Assembly (NCBI RefSeq): GCF_910592395.1
Contig: NC_088311.1
Coordinates: 21,399,195 to 21,463,194, forward strand
DNA from: Lineus longissimus
Taxonomy: Eukaryota > Nemertea > Pilidiophora > Heteronemertea > Lineidae
Length of the DNA: 64,000 bases
Direction: 5' to 3'
Numbering within the stretch: position 1 is the stretch's first letter; each line of letters starts with the position of its first letter. The translations under genes and the position numbers were made by a program. This document shows positions 11,665 through 26,424 of the stretch, one piece after another. A model generated the notes under the pieces. It saw only the letters and a list, made by a program, of their open reading frames with translations, searched no databases and was not told where the DNA came from.

Positions 11665-14600
11665 TAGCGTTGTCAGTGATTGGATCGGGGCCCACAGGGG
11701 ACCAGACGGGCATATTGAAATGAAGTTTCTTTTTGAATTAACATGCACGATTGAAAAAACCGATGAACAGAATTACATTATTTTATATGGCCCGAATCAT
11801 GGACGAATGACTGTTTCAACAACGTTGCCTTGTCATTGATCTTATTATATCTGCCTGGGTTTATAAAAGCTTGCGTTACATCAAATGATAGTTTCTGCTG
11901 GAACTGATGGTCAGCAATGTTCACTGGGGTTTACGTTATGAAGTTTCCGCCCATAAGGTGTTTTACTGGTCAAACTTAACAATTCAAGGACATGGGCAAT
12001 AGATTGATATATCGTATTTCGTCAGCCCCAAGAGCCAGTTGAGAACGTATAGTGTCAAGAGGTATAGATAGCATATAGATCAACGAAAGCCCTACCTGTC
12101 CCGTTGTTTTTGGTAGCAAAATATGATTCAGCCTGACATTACCGCAATGCATGAAACCAATTACATGTACATAGGAAGTGATGACCGCATCCGTATCTCC
12201 GTATTCAGGCAAATGAGATGGATGATAGCGCTGATGACTGAGCCGCACCAAACGTGGGCTGTCATGCTTTAGCTATCCGCCGTGAAACTTCTCTGAATAT
12301 CTGGCAATGTTCACGATTCGCTGGTGTTGCGTGTGTACTGTATTGATTTAGGGTGTCAGTATAATCACTGAGGTCATATGTCTTCCTCCTGTTGCCGTAA
12401 CAATGTCAGCTGATGAACACCTAAATTAGTTGGCACCGGCGAAAATTGGTGTTGCGTGCCGTTCAGAATTAGTCCCCCTCATTGCGAGACTGCTCATGTC
12501 CACATCTAGTGACGCAGTTGTAATCATTTGAAGCAAACAGCGCGGCCTTCCTATGATATCTTATATCGAAAAACATCTAACTCAATGGTACTATTTTAGC
12601 TTATAAGCAAGAGTCAACCAAATATTTCTTACGTATGCATGGATTGGACAATCATGTTTTAATCAACGTGCTCAGAAGGTTTATACATGTAGGTGAAGAA
12701 GGCTTACTCAGTGTTGCTATTGCAGTCCTACAAAGTGAATGTTTTTAAATATCGATAAATTGTAAAGGACTAGGTCACAGCAAACGCTTCTAATAAATTT
12801 TGAAAGCAGCTGATGGCACCCAAACAAGTGAACAGTCATAATAATCAAACTCGGGTTATCGAAAATCGAACACTGCTTTCTCGGGGCTGAGATAATCATC
12901 CACTCAAGCAGAACTTAATGCAGCAAGTGTATTGACCAGTTATTTTACTGTGTTATCTGAAGATGACCGTCAGCGCATTCTGGTCTAGTGAATTATTTCA
13001 ATATTGGAGAAGTTCAGATTCTGATCCGAGGACGTCATCGAGAAAGAGGGGATTTCGTTTTCTCTGGTTTGCGTCAAAACGTTAAAGATGATTGTTTTGT
13101 ATAACTGTTTCTAGGCAGACTAGACATTAAAAACACATTGCTTCATTGAATTTCTGACAACAAGCAAAGCGAAATTCATCGTCAAAATGTCACATCGTTC
13201 TCGTTCTCATTCTCGGATCAAAATCCTGACCTCTCTATATCTGTCAAATATGGGGACAGCTAAAAACAGGGAACAAAAAAAACAAAAGAAACGGCAGTGA
13301 ATTAGACCTATAGACAAGGCATCCGGAGAAATTATGACACAGGGCACAGTAATTCATCCTGATCATATCCAACTGAGCAGTCTAAATCCAGTCTAATGTC
13401 AATCAGAAATTTACTTAAGTTGAAAACCCTATCGATAGAATGAATTTTGGTTTCCGTAAATCGTTATGTTGGAGCTTATCCCCTTTTAAAATGGCCAACC
13501 ATTTCCTATCCGTACATTATATCGTATGGATTATTGGGAATCGGATCAGTTTTATTGGTTAATTTCGGCTCCTAAAATCTCTAATTTCATATCCCATGTA
13601 ACCCAGCGCACATGTAAACCCTCAATCAATTCGGATTTTATATCAACATCGAGTTGACCAACCGAGCTATAAATGGGCATATCTGAGTAGTAGGCTAAGA
13701 CAAAGCTTTCAGGGGATATTTGAGCTCAATGGCATCGGCGCGTGGTCGAGCAATGATATCGAAAAGAAAAAAGGTGCTTGTTGGTGGCAGAATATTCATA
13801 ATATATGACAATTTTACTGCAGTTTTCAAGTCGCTCTTGGCTCTTTATGTTTCAATCAAGAAAATCCTATAGAAGGCCATAAAACGGGAAACGGGAAATT
13901 TTTCGTTTAATAATTCTTAGCAGTTTCTAGCTTTTCGTCACCTTCACACTCAAGAATCGGAGCCGATGATAAAGTCCCCTTAACTAGCCCTATGAAAGGA
14001 CTGTCTGCTTAAGGTGGAAATTACCTTATTGGATGGGTTAACGTGATTTCCTGCGCGATGGCATCTATAAGTCAGATTACATAACATTTTAAACAGTCGA
14101 TGAGATGAAGATGAGGTCACCACTAAACCTCAGTTATGTTACTGCGATCAGAAAGTGCAAAAAGGACTTGGTACGCATTATGGATTCCCTTTAATGGCAG
14201 CTTGATCCCAACGTGTACAGTTTCTGAAATCTAGAATACAGATAATAATCACATCTCCTATATGTCCAGTCCAGCAGTGGCCACCAAGCAGTTGTAAACC
14301 GCTTACTCCGTGCCACAGCTGTCAGTGTCAGTCTATCTTGTTGCGCATATTCCTTAGGGTGGGTCCAACGAGGAAATAGGGTTTGTCGTCCGCTCTGCAT
14401 TTGATAGCATAATTTCCTATCAGAGAGGCGGAACCACATGTGGTAGCTGGCGGTAATGTTACTTCAGGAATAAGAGTGTCTCCTGGCAATCGTATCATCT
14501 ACCACACTTAAAAATCGTTTGGTGACCCCAGTTTGTCTCGAAGGAAGAATACAAAACCAATATATCAGTCACATCATGTCAGGCGACTCTGCGGGTGTTT

Positions 14601-15816
14601 AAAAAAATCATTTGGGGGCTTTTTATGGTGCTATTAACGTGATTGGTACGTTTGAATTGACCAGGGTTATGGCTCGCCATTGGTGTAATGCTTCCTGTGG
14701 CCTTATTGCTTTTCGGCAAGCCCGAAGAAGGACGACGTGACGAGAGTCCGAGCCCTTTGCCCACCACGCACATATCTTTCTCCGCACATATTGCAAAAGT
14801 TGCCACTCAGAACCGTGTTTCGTCGGTGTTGGTGAAGAGTCCAACCATTCAAGTGAGCAAGGGGAAAAAGCGTTAAACCACCAAGGGACATGGAAATGTT
14901 GGTCAGGAAATGATGATTCGGGATGCTGAAGAGCAAAGGCAGTAACCCTAAGCCATGTCCGTAATAGCTCATTCATTCCTCATGCATAACTGCCCGGGGC
15001 TATCCGAATGTGTAGATGCAATCATGTCCCCTTGATCGCTTTGGTGTTCTTTATCGTCCCATGGCATCTTATAGTACTTCAAGACTAAATTAGAATAACG
15101 TGATTTATGAAATGCTCGCATCTCTTCGCTATTTCCGGACATTGACTTCTCTGATTGACTTCTCTGTTTTAGGCTGAAACGCTGAGTTGATAGTTTAGCC
15201 ACGTGGCAGCAGTCTGAAGACAAAGGTGGTGAGGACAACGTGGTACTGAGGTTATATCAAGCATTAGACATGGTGTCCAGAATATGTATATTTAACAATG
15301 GTTAACTAAACCAAGGCGGTGTTGGATTTGATCAAGTATAAATACTTTTACCAAAATATCCTGCGGTTATGTCATCTTCGCGAATCAATTATTGATGGTG
15401 ATGTATCGCCACGCAAAAACAGTCCGCATCCGCCTCACTCAATATTGACAGCTTCCAAAGAGGTTAAGTTACCAGTTATGAACAATTGTCATGACGCTAG
15501 TAAGGGGTGTTTATCTTCAATGATGATTTACATCATTTGTCAATAGAGTATTCATTGTGCAACACATGTCATTGTTATTCTTGATTTGCAGCTTCATTTT
15601 GACATGTTACATCATTCTTGTCAAACTTTGTATCAATTAATGATGAAGATTACGACTGCAACTCGGCAGCAACACGGTAAATTAGAGACGGGGGTTGACT
15701 AAGTGGCAGGTAGTGCAATCTAGTCATGCTGGTGTTGGCCTTGGTGAACCAAGACTAATTTTGATGTTATAATGCTTGAGCTTTCCTTGGAAGACTTAAC
15801 AGATTGAAAAGAAATT
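11665..15816. other. No gene seen
   Basis: Frames up to 117 codons on the minus strand near 14.6-15.0 kb overlap in several phases and show no motif. No repeats found by eye. Confidence 0.4.
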
Positions 15817-16594
15817 CCGTGGTCACTGGTATGATCCTACTCCCGACCACATTCAGTGGTAACTGGTATGATCCTACTCCCGACCACATTCAGTGGTAAC
15901 TGGTATGATCCTACTCCCGACCACAATCAGTGGTCACTGGTATGATCCTACTCCCGACCACATTCAGTGGTAACTGGTATGATCCTTCTCCCGACCACAT
16001 TCAGTGGTAACTGGTATGATCCTACTCCCGATCACATTCAGTGGTAACTGGTATGATCCTACTCCCGACCACATTCAGTGGTAACTGGTATGATCCTACT
16101 CCCGACCACATTCAGTGGTAACTGGTATGATCCTACTCCCGACCACATTTAGTGGTAACTGGTATGATCCTACTCCCGACCACAATCAGTGGTCACTGGT
16201 ATGATCCTACTCCCGACCACATTCAGTGATAACTGGTATGATCCTTCTCCCGACCACATTCAGTGGTAACTGGTATGATCCTTCTCCCGACCACATTCAG
16301 TGGTAACTGGTATGATCCTACTCCCGACCACATTCAGTGGTAACTGGTATGATCCTACTCCCGACCACATTTAGTGGTAACTGGTATGATCCTACTCCCG
16401 ACCACAATCAGTGGTCACTGGTATGATCCTACTCCCGACCACATTCAGTGATAACTGGTATGATCCTTCTCCCGACCACATTCAGTGGTAACTGGTATGA
16501 TCCTACTCCCGACCACATTCAGTGGTAACTGGTATGATCCTACCACAGAACACAATCAGTGGCCACTGGTTTGACCCTACTACCGACCACGATC
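15817..16594 (+). repeat. 37-bp satellite, 21 copies, with 222-bp higher-order period
   Basis: The unit reads TGGTATGATCCTACTCCCG then ACCACATTCAGTGGTAAC. Twenty copies are nearly identical and the last is degenerate. Variants (ACATTTAGTGG, ACAATCAGTGGTCAC, AGTGATAAC, CCTTCTCCC) recur in the same order 222 bp apart, near 16148 and 16370, showing a block of six units was duplicated. Each unit has a small ACCAC/GTGGT stem. A period of 37 is not a multiple of three, so it is not coding. Confidence 0.95.
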
Positions 16595-18904
16595 AGCAAT
16601 TCATTAGGCAACAAGAAAACTATTTTGGCAATAAATACATGTATACGGATGCAACAGTACTTTTGACAACAAGTGTCTATTGGTGTGCAAGTAGCAGACT
16701 CTTCCTCCTATCAGATCCTCCAATTTCCTCAGCAGACGACTGATCAATTGGAAGACGACGTGTCTACAATATCAAAAGTAACCATCTACGAGAAAAAAAC
16801 AAGGCAACACCTAAATTGAAGAAGCAATTTGCAGTCCATTGTAACTTTTATGTCCTGTCCTGTACGCAACTCGAGTATTAAGTAGAAAAAAGAGGAGGAC
16901 CAGTGTTTTATTATTCACGCCAGTGATATTTTTTATCTCCGCGGCAATCTCGAGAGTGAACTAGCGCAAATGACGCTAGGATTAGGGGTATATATGGTCA
17001 ATACAGAATAGCACTGTCAAGATTGATGTTGTTGCAGACAAGAGGTCAACAGCACCGGATGTTAACCCACAATATCTGATGCCTAATGCTGACACATTTG
17101 GTTCAAACCGTAACAAAGTTCGAAAAAAGGTATTCTGCATGTTCTGGCAAAGGTACTGACGCTGTGTATAGAGGCTCATATACTATCATGATTCACTCCG
17201 ACCTGAAAAACATTGAAACAAAAAGAAAAGTAGAGGAATCTTTGGGATACGATGGTAGTGGTTCAGGTTCCCGGTGCATTTTCATGTACATGATTGTACC
17301 GGTACTGACAATGCATTTTTAATCGTTCTTTTTGGCCCCTAAAACGGCATAAGTTCGAAGCTTGAGCGGCATCTTGCTGTGTAACGACCACGCTTATAAG
17401 GTTTTGTTATCTTTCGCAAAAGCATCCCGTTTCCGGTGACCAGTCGCTCATGATAAGGCTGCTAAACTGATTGCATTTCTTGCTGGACGCCAATCATGGT
17501 TGATCGGCAAAACATCTGCGATGGTTGTTTTTTCGGGGGGCTGTCACAACTGATATGATCTTCATCACTCTATCAACTTACCGCATTCCGCAACCGAGCG
17601 ATTTTAATCGCCACGACCTGCGATCATGAGGGTATGAATAAGAACTCGAATTTTGTTACACTATATCTCATCACACTCAATCCGGTCTAAAGAGGCCAGC
17701 TCGTCTCATGACGAAGCACGAATTTCGTGAGCAGTTACAATAAAAAATGATTAGCAAACACAACAAATGCATTCATCGGAACTCTTGCAAACTTGCGAAT
17801 AAAAATATTGACAGGAAGTCCTCGAAAATCGAAGAGTTGTCGAAAAGACCGGAAGTGTAAAGAGAGCTAACCAAAATGGCAGTCAGCACGGCCGTGCATC
17901 TACCATTCAGGAGAAAAACGAACCAGTTGCCAATGGGGGTTCCGATTCGTTCCTGACAACCCAGCTAACTAATTTGTTTATCTCCATTTTGACGCCAATC
18001 ACGGTGGACTGGTGAACTCGAGGCATGAGATCGGAGATGGGCGATGAATCTTTTTATATATAAATATAGCATATTGTTTGTCACGATAGATAATTTTGAT
18101 GAAAGTTAATCATTGGTGAATTAGGAAATTGTCAATGGAACTGATAAATCATTCTGATGACTTTTATCGGGGGTGACGTTCGGATATTTTTTCAAAATAG
18201 GTCTGTCCGAGTTCTTGATCAATGCTAACTTTCGTTCGGATCTACTTAAATGCATATTGAGCTCGGTCTAAGTATCGGCAAAGTCAACGTCAGTGCCTTA
18301 CCCTATACAAGAGATATGTGGCCGGGTTTTTTGTCTGTAGGGATCTTCATGTCAAACACTGACTAACTTAATGCTCTTAGTATTAGGTTCGTGGTGGTAC
18401 CTAAGGAGAAAACGCTGGGAACAAGTCACAAGAGGTTATTCACCAAGTATTCACCACGGGTGCAACGTGTAGGTTTCCAATCCGTAACGAACGCCGACGA
18501 AGTACAAAATACGAAGGTCTGTTAATCATCTTTTGTTTTATACATTGTACTTTGTTGTAGGAAGATTCGGGAATTCAAGTCAGATGATCGTCGATTAATG
18601 CATTTGAATACTTTGTACTTCGTCTTTCGTAGCTTTTCGTCAGGCTTGCAAACCCTGCCCACGGTTGGTATCGTTTTCGAAGTGACCCCATCATTTCTTG
18701 GAATAAACAAGATCCCTAGAGATTTAAGAATTCGCCGATGATACAATCGATCATGATTATTAGGAACATTTTATTTCGTGATAGCACGACGCTCCGTCCC
18801 CACGTAATTTTCTTATTACTAATTGCGCGGTTTTCATAGTATTCATCTGCACCACGTGTCTCGCATAACATAGCCTGGTGTCATGCTAGTAATGAGTTTC
18901 GGAT
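16595..18904. other. No gene seen
   Basis: Non-coding DNA after the satellite, ordinary composition, no repeats seen. Confidence 0.4.
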
Positions 18905-19202
18905 GAAATATCACTAGTAATGCTGTCACAAGGGCTTGGCATGGCGACAGATTGCTTGGAAATACCTCACCATTCGTTCGCACTATCACGTTTTTTATGC
19001 CATGGTATGCAAGACAAATACCCTCCCTCATTGCCAACGCGAAGGTCCACCTCGGCTGAAATATCACTGGTAATGCTATCACAAGGGCTTGGCGTGGTGA
19101 CAGATTCCTTGGAAATATAACTCACCATTCGTTCGCACTAACGATTTGTATGCCATGGTTTGCAGGACGAATGCCTCATCTTTGCCCATGTGATGGTCCA
19201 CA
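18905..19202 (+). repeat. Tandem duplication, period 153 bp
   Basis: Copies begin GAAATATCACT(A/G)GTAATG at 18905 and 19058. They share CACAAGGGCTTGGC, GACAGATT.CTTGGAAATA, CTCACCATTCGTTCGCACTA, TATGCCATGGT and GGTCCAC. No coding potential is preserved. Confidence 0.75.
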
Positions 19203-22200
19203 TTTTATGAATATGAGGTAAAGATGGCAAGTAGTCCGAAAATGTTTCTTTCCGTCTTTGCGTTCTTTCGGCATATCAAAACTGAAAGCAGAGTAGGTTC
19301 TCCAGACTATCTAACAGAGCGCATATTATACCTCTCGCCATTTCAGCAGAGAACTCATCGTCGCAGAAAACATTCTTGAAGATGGTTAGATATGAGGACT
19401 CAGTCCTCAGTCATGTCTCAGTGGTGATTACATTGTGCCCTTTTAACATTAAAGTCTCTTTGGGTTCGATTCCAGTCACAGACTGTTCAACTGGTCATGA
19501 TAGACAATCTATCACAAACACTGTCCAAGGGACGAAATTGTCACGAACCTAATTACTTGGAGTAGCTCATGTATTGTTCATCCGAGACCCAGCGATTAGG
19601 GAAACATGGGACTAGCCTATATTCAGATATCAAATTATTCTGATTAGCTAGCCGTCATCGATCGTGTAGCAGCATTTTTAACCATGTAGCAGGCAAATTG
19701 CGGTATGTTCGTTGTGAGAGTAGAATATCTAGATTTTTATTTTATTTCTCCCCAGTTGCTGTGGGTAACACAGTCTTTTTCAAAATGATGACGTCGCAGT
19801 TAAAAAGCCATCTCCCAAAACCACCTCCTAATGAGAGGAGGGCGCTTCATTCCCCCGGTAAAACCGGAAGAGACGAAATGTACGCAAAGCACTGAACAGT
19901 TACCAATGACGAAGCTTGAAGGCTGGTGGTCCCCAAAATGTGGCTGCGTAGAATACATGCTCATCTCACTGACACCGACAATGAGCGGCATCTCTTTGGT
20001 AGAAAAGGATCTCATCAATTGATACCGTCTCATCATATCTAAGCGTTCCTTGCGCGTCGCGTCTAACCAACCCGCGTATCAAATATGAATAGAGTTTTCT
20101 ATTCGATGTAAAAAATCATTTCTCGAAATATTTAATCAATAAAAACTTCAGTGATACGACAATGCAGCAAATATTGCGTCTGCTATCTGTCAAATAATTT
20201 TATCAACATTGCAGTTATGGGAGGTCGATGATCTCAAACTGATGTCGCATTTGACATTCGTTCGTGAGATTCCAAGCCTGTTTCTTATGCAGCGTACGCC
20301 ATGCATGACGCTAAGGGACACATTCACCAAGGTTTATCATGTCTATGTTTTGTGTCGCCATATTTTCAGTGAAGGTTGTTATATAAATCTCGCTCTTGAT
20401 CAGAAAATAATAGTATCGTACAGTGCATTTAAAGAAAAGTGGAATAAGTTAAACAATGCTTTAATAAATGCTACGCCACCTTCAGTTTCAAAGTAACAAT
20501 TTATCATATCGGCCCAAAAGAAATAGGGAGCGGAAACAGGAAGTTACTGTGGAATACCTTTAAGTCAACTTGGGGGAATAACGCGGAAAACATTATGTCG
20601 TACTATATCCGAGATGGTGTAAACACACCCTACCCAGCCAGCAACAACTTGATTTCCCTCGGGGATGATTGATGAAACTAAAGAAGTTACATAGATTGGT
20701 GATGCACTCGGATCAAAACCCCATAATGTCTGATTCGACATGTCCTGGTCCAGTGCCAGTCTCCCCGGCGACCTAGGCTCATCAATCACTCGGCCACGAC
20801 AGCAGAAGATCCTACCAGATCGATCTACTTATTACGACTCGTATCAAAGAAACAATTGTCTGTTTCGTTTTCGTTGGCAAGTTGTTGCTTTCAGCTGATT
20901 TATGACTGAATCATTGTCGCTTATGATTTGTAACATTACGAGTATCACAGCACCGCCGACTAATGTGGTCTTTGTAAAAAGTCAACCGGTCTCAGTAGGT
21001 CATGGAGATGTTGGGACTGAACCAAAATGAGGAAACTTCTATATCCAGTTTTCACGATGGCTCGACGCAGCTGATTTATCTGTGATGTTTGGTTTTATGA
21101 AGAGACATCCTGACTCCGTGGATTGGACAGAAGTTGGGTCTCAGCTTGTCCGATATCTCTACATGGTGTGACAGGAATGAATTGGCTACAGTTCTAGGTT
21201 ATTTCGAGGACAAAGCTAGAGGTATATACCTGTTTTTTTAACAACTACTCACTCTCACCCTTGCAGACAATACGATTTTAAAGGATTCAAGACGATGCTC
21301 GTTGAAGGATACGAATTGGGCTCTCATTATACAAAACCCAAGTGGAAGCATTTACTATTTGTCTTCATATTAGCAAATATTAGTCCTCTATCTTTGTGTG
21401 AAGCTTATATATTCACAGGTTCTATCTAATTTCTGAGCCAAAACACTTCATATATTTCATTTGGAAGCAATATAAAATGACTGACTAATATCATTTTAGA
21501 AGGCGTAAACCCCAGCCGGCAGGACCCAGCGTGCAGTAGACTAGATCGATCCCTAATTAATAGAGTTAGGCCATAAATAGTAATATTGTATATATTTGTA
21601 GATTTCATTTAATATTTTGCCTATAGGCACGAGTTATTTCAGTAAATACCAATGTCAATACTTTCGGGATTTAACCGCTTACGGAGGATTCAGCGGGCTA
21701 CATTTATATTGAACTCATGGAGCGTGCCTTGGTTGGAGTCTCAAGGTTTAGTTGATTGTGACAAGGACACGTATATCGGGGAAGATGAGCTCTTAATATT
21801 GCTTTGGTATTTTGTGATGGTTGTTCGCTGAAGGTATAGGTACAGGGCCGTGTGAAAAATCATTCACAGTTTGAAATGAAAGCTATTTAAAAAAAACCTG
21901 TCGCCAGTCGCGAATATGCGTTACATGTTCGTAGTTAAACTTTCGGATTTTCTCCTTTATCATACTAAAGTACTCTGACACTGGATAAACTACATGTTAT
22001 TCTAAATATAATGGGTTATACTGTTTTAATATGACAAACCGTATTTATTTGATTTGCCATACTATATTCATTTCATATGCCGAACTCTTTCGATATGCCG
22101 AAACATTTTATTTCATAAGCCGAACCATATTTTGATATGCCAAGCCATATTTATCGGCTCTTCAAAACGTATAACGTCTATCTTTAAAGGCCATCTTTAA

Positions 22201-25200
22201 ATACGTCCGTTCATGATTACTCATATTCATAGTCTCGTAACTCAAGAACATGCTGCTAGAAACGCAGCTGTCTTGAATCACTTTCCAATCGTGCCCGTAG
22301 GAACAAAATCCACCCGAACTCATCTGCTCGAAGACGCTATGTTTATTTAGTCCTCAAGGCACATCGAATCCAATATTTCGCTAAAATTGACATAAAAAAC
22401 CGGTATCATCGCCTCTTCTTCAAATTCGAAATCGAATTAATGAAGATTTAATGACATTTTCAGCCATGGAGAACACCTTATGAAAAATATGGAGAGATCC
22501 TAAGGAAACGGAAGGAAGTGCACGGAAGGAAGCGCACAGAAGATCCTTTACAGCGGTCGTGCATGTAATTTTTTGTCTTTATAGTCTGCAGGAATTCTCC
22601 GATGACAAGCATTATCAATATGTTTTTTTTCTCTTTTAATTGACTTCCATACTTGTCTGTCATTATTCGCATGGTGAACAAGAAATAAATATGGTTTCCC
22701 TGGATTGAAGTTGTTGTGCTGAGTGACTCCTTCGACCTACCGAGGTTTTTTGTTTTGTTTTTTTTGCGCTAGCTCAAAAAATGTCTGGAGGCCCCACGTT
22801 TTTTGACCCAAAAGCATGATTTCGTAAAAAGTTGTCTTATCTTTTCTGCTTTACAATAGATACCGAGGGAATCAATATAACGTTTGCTATTTAATTGGTG
22901 ACCCCCAATTTGCGATGAAACACGGTGTATTCTTTCATTCGGTATAGTTACTCCTGATAAATACAGGGCATCGTCTGGAATCCTCAAAACCACCCTTTAT
23001 TTATTTCTTCGGTGCACCTGTAAATGGGTTATAAATGTAATTTGTGGATAATCTTAGATGAAACATTATCCTGCTTGGTAGAAGTTATGGCAGTGTCTCG
23101 GGCTAAAATACAGTATACCAAGTTTGGTTAGAATTCGGCATACTATTGAGAAGTCTATACGCCAAGGGCAAAACCAACATTGCTGCGTGGTCGCTAGAAA
23201 ATTACATCCTACTCTAACCTTAACATTCACACACAGTGACAAAGGGTGCATAGCTTAGGTATCAAGTTATCGACATCTGAACACATTTCTTTCACTAACG
23301 ATGCTATGCCAGCTTCGATGAGCAGCAGCCCAACCTGGCCAAGTAATTGTCATTCTCCACGACGATTTCTCGCAACGCAGATAACCACATGGATAACACG
23401 GATCTAAGCCGACAGGTTTAGCAAGGTTTCGTTATCCAATCAGAAAAAGACGCTCAAACGGTGTCGAAATCTTGTTATTCCGTTCATGCATTAAGGTATC
23501 GCCAGCGGTGTTGTCCAGACTCCCGCATTAAGTCTGCTTCCATTCCCTTGATGATAGATCCGTGAATCAATTAGCTTTCATTTGCCTGAAATTAGCCCAA
23601 CTACGGGAAGAATGGTTCTCGAACACGCCTGATCTGTCATCAATATATCGCTTTAAGAAAAGGGCAATGAGCATGATCACTTGAAGGCCAAGTTTCTTGG
23701 TGTATTTCATTTTCATGTGGCCCGCAAAAAACCAACAAATAAATTCATGTAGTTAGCCACGTTAGCGTAATGAGACTTGGCATTTATGTTCAAATTTCAA
23801 ATTTCGAACTTTGAACAAACGATCTAGTCCTTTATGACGAAACAAATAGGACTAACAACAAAAGCTGGCTCAATCAGACTGGTCATTCCGCGATACAAAA
23901 AAAGTAAAGAGGCCATTGGTGTTTCGTGATATTTCGAGAAAGGAACACTTGCCAACCATGGAAAGAAAGGTCAAATTGGTCATGAGTAATCCTCTTGCAA
24001 ACAGCGTCTACAACATGACGCCTCCTTACGCATGTAAGGAAGGGAGTAAGTATGTTTCGAGTGAAATGGCCTGATATGTCTGGATGGTATAATTAGTTTG
24101 CCTTTTCGTCTTGCGAAGTTAAGTGAACAGACAGGTGCTCTTGGACATTTATAACTCGAAAAAACGCCGAGTGAACATCGCAAATATAATTACGATACGT
24201 TCCCAAACCTTCTTTTACCTTGCCATACAGGAAATATCTGTTTAGAGTACCACCGTTCGTATTCCTAACGCCTATCTGTATGTTCCGGCCAAGATGATAA
24301 TGATACTTCCACTGGAAACTCACGGACGTCACCAAACAGATAGATATTTCAAAGATTTCACAGTGCTCTGCATCACAATCAGTATGGACGTATCTGCTCC
24401 ATCAATATCTATTACGATACCAATGAAGATCGCAAGGGCGTCATACTTTGACCTCGAGTGCTTTTAGAATGGTCAAGCGCACTGCGTCCATTCCTCGCTG
24501 AGCGTTATCACAGGACGAAATTGGCTTGAGACCGGTTGTTATTAATTCCTATCAGGAAGAAAATTGAAGGTTTGGTTTGTCGATAGATGTTGTCGTCTGG
24601 TCAGCGAGAATCGATGTGACAGGATTAGACAAGGGTTGTTACTTCCAGGTGACGTGGTGATGAGGAAGAGGAAGACATTTGTAGACGTTGATATCAAATT
24701 GGAAATTATGCCGGTGAGAGTTACGGTGAGAGTTACGTCAATGCAACAGTAACCACCATGATTACAATCGTTATGATTACAATCCAATCAAAGCCGTTAT
24801 GCCTTTTACACTGATGACACGTTTGGTGATCCATGCATGCAGTGGGACACAAAGGGCTTATTGGTATTCAGCCGACACCCGGCTTCCACATCTTACTTAT
24901 TCCAGCTTTTTCATATCCACAAAATATTCGAACGATATTTGCTCCCCAATAGATTCCACTTGCCCGAAAAACAGTTAATGTATTGTCTATAGATTTCGCC
25001 ATTGTCTTTATTTCGGTCGAAAACTATTTTCTTTAGTCGATAGCAAATTGTTATATCATTCAGACAATCAAGAGGGGGAATATTCCGGTATTGTAACGTC
25101 TCATGATTTATTGCCTTCATAAGAAGTTACGGCATCGTTCGTTGTTGCTGTAAAATATGATTTAGTGGGGAACTGTTGATAGGTTACACTGTTGATAGTT

Positions 25201-26110
25201 GATTTATTCCGCTCGGAATAAGAAGAACTATGTCAAAATGGGGAAAGTTTGACCACATTTGTTGTAAATCACATGTTTCCGTGATAGAAATCTGTTGGGA
25301 ACGATACCTTTTCGGGGATGATATTCATGTAGTAGTTTAGAGTGCCGTTGCCGACGTAATGTTATTTGCTTGTTCCCCATATTTCAGTGTTTCGAGGATA
25401 CAGTAGACAGTTAGGGAGAACATGACTTTTGTTCTGATTACTGATGTGCTGTGTACTCCAGGTCACCTAAATTACAGATGTACTGTTTATTCCTATCATG
25501 AAGTCAGGTAAAAACCTATGTGCTTTCTTACTCCAATACAAAGCTCACTCACGTAAACAGTTGAACGCTATTTGTTAGCATCTTTTGCACAAGAAAAAGG
25601 GTTCCATGTAAATCGCGTCTGGCTTCTTTGCAACGACCATAACAAGACATCTGGACAGATGTTTCATAACAACTACCCAGAGCACCATTTCCTTCCGGCT
25701 CATTTTATCTGGACACCACCACCTGTCAGACATCTAATGTGTCTGTTCCGCGTCTCTTATTACGCGGAAAGAAATGATGGTCAAGCGTCATGTTTCATCG
25801 ATCTATCCGTTGCAGCGTTTGGTATCTTGCTCTGCCCTGTGAAAGATGACCATAAGGCAATCGCTATCGTACTACGGGGTGTCACAAAATGCAGGTGTCC
25901 ATTATAGATTCCTGTTGAGATGAAATTCTGACTTATCGATGGTAAACTGACTGTTAAATGTAATGGCGATCTTGTGATAGATTGCTGTGTCTTTTAAAGG
26001 CCTGCATGCACCGTATTTTCTTGTGGCTAAGGTAAATGATTAACATTGCTGTCGTGCAGTTGTCATGCACGCGAATAATGCAACTTATAGTCTATATATG
26101 TGTATCTGTG
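19203..26110. other. No gene seen
   Basis: Seven kilobases without a supportable exon. It includes short AT-rich repeats of ATATGCCGAA type (22.07-22.16 kb) and a GTTCAAA/TTTGAAC palindrome (23.79-23.82 kb). The 95-codon frame at 20.2 kb has no recognisable motif. Confidence 0.4.
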
Positions 26111-26121
26111 TACACAAAGGC

Positions 26122-26424
26122 TGAACCTGAAGCCCATATCAGAATTGGTGAAGGAACGAAGATGGCAATGGTTGGGCCATGTGCCACGAATGCCTGCAAA
26201 CGCATTGCCAAGGAGAGCACTCACATGGACACCACAGGGGAGACGGAATAGAGGCAGACCAAGAGAGACCTGGCGGCGTTCCATGGCAAAGAAACTTCAA
26301 GAGAAGGGCCTAACGTGGGAGGCAGCCAGACAGCGAGCAGCCAACAGACTTGAGTGGAGGATCCTGGGGAACGCCCCATGTGCCACCTAGGGCACGAAGG
26401 GTCCTAAGTAAGTAAGTAAGTAAG
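26122..26424 (+). mobile_element. 5'-truncated non-LTR retrotransposon tail with TSD and (TAAG)n end
   Basis: TACACAAAGGC occurs at 26111-26121 and again at 26425-26435, an 11-bp target-site duplication around a 303-bp insert. The insert encodes the C-terminal tail of a non-LTR reverse transcriptase polyprotein (RRWQWLGHV.RMP, GRPRETWRRSM, GLTWEAARQRA, LEWR), stop at 26388-26390. It ends with GGGTCCTAAGTAAGTAAG, a tetranucleotide tail. The open frame suggests a fairly recent, dead-on-arrival insertion. Confidence 0.85.

Noticed and set aside
14623-14976. 117-codon minus-strand frame
   Set aside because: Two other frames overlap it in the same region and none shows a domain.
15817-16594. CRISPR array
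   Set aside because: Units are contiguous 37-bp repeats without unique spacers, in eukaryotic DNA.
19448-19480. tRNA T-arm-like GGGTTCGATTCC
   Set aside because: The B-box string is present but the T stem does not pair and no acceptor stem exists.
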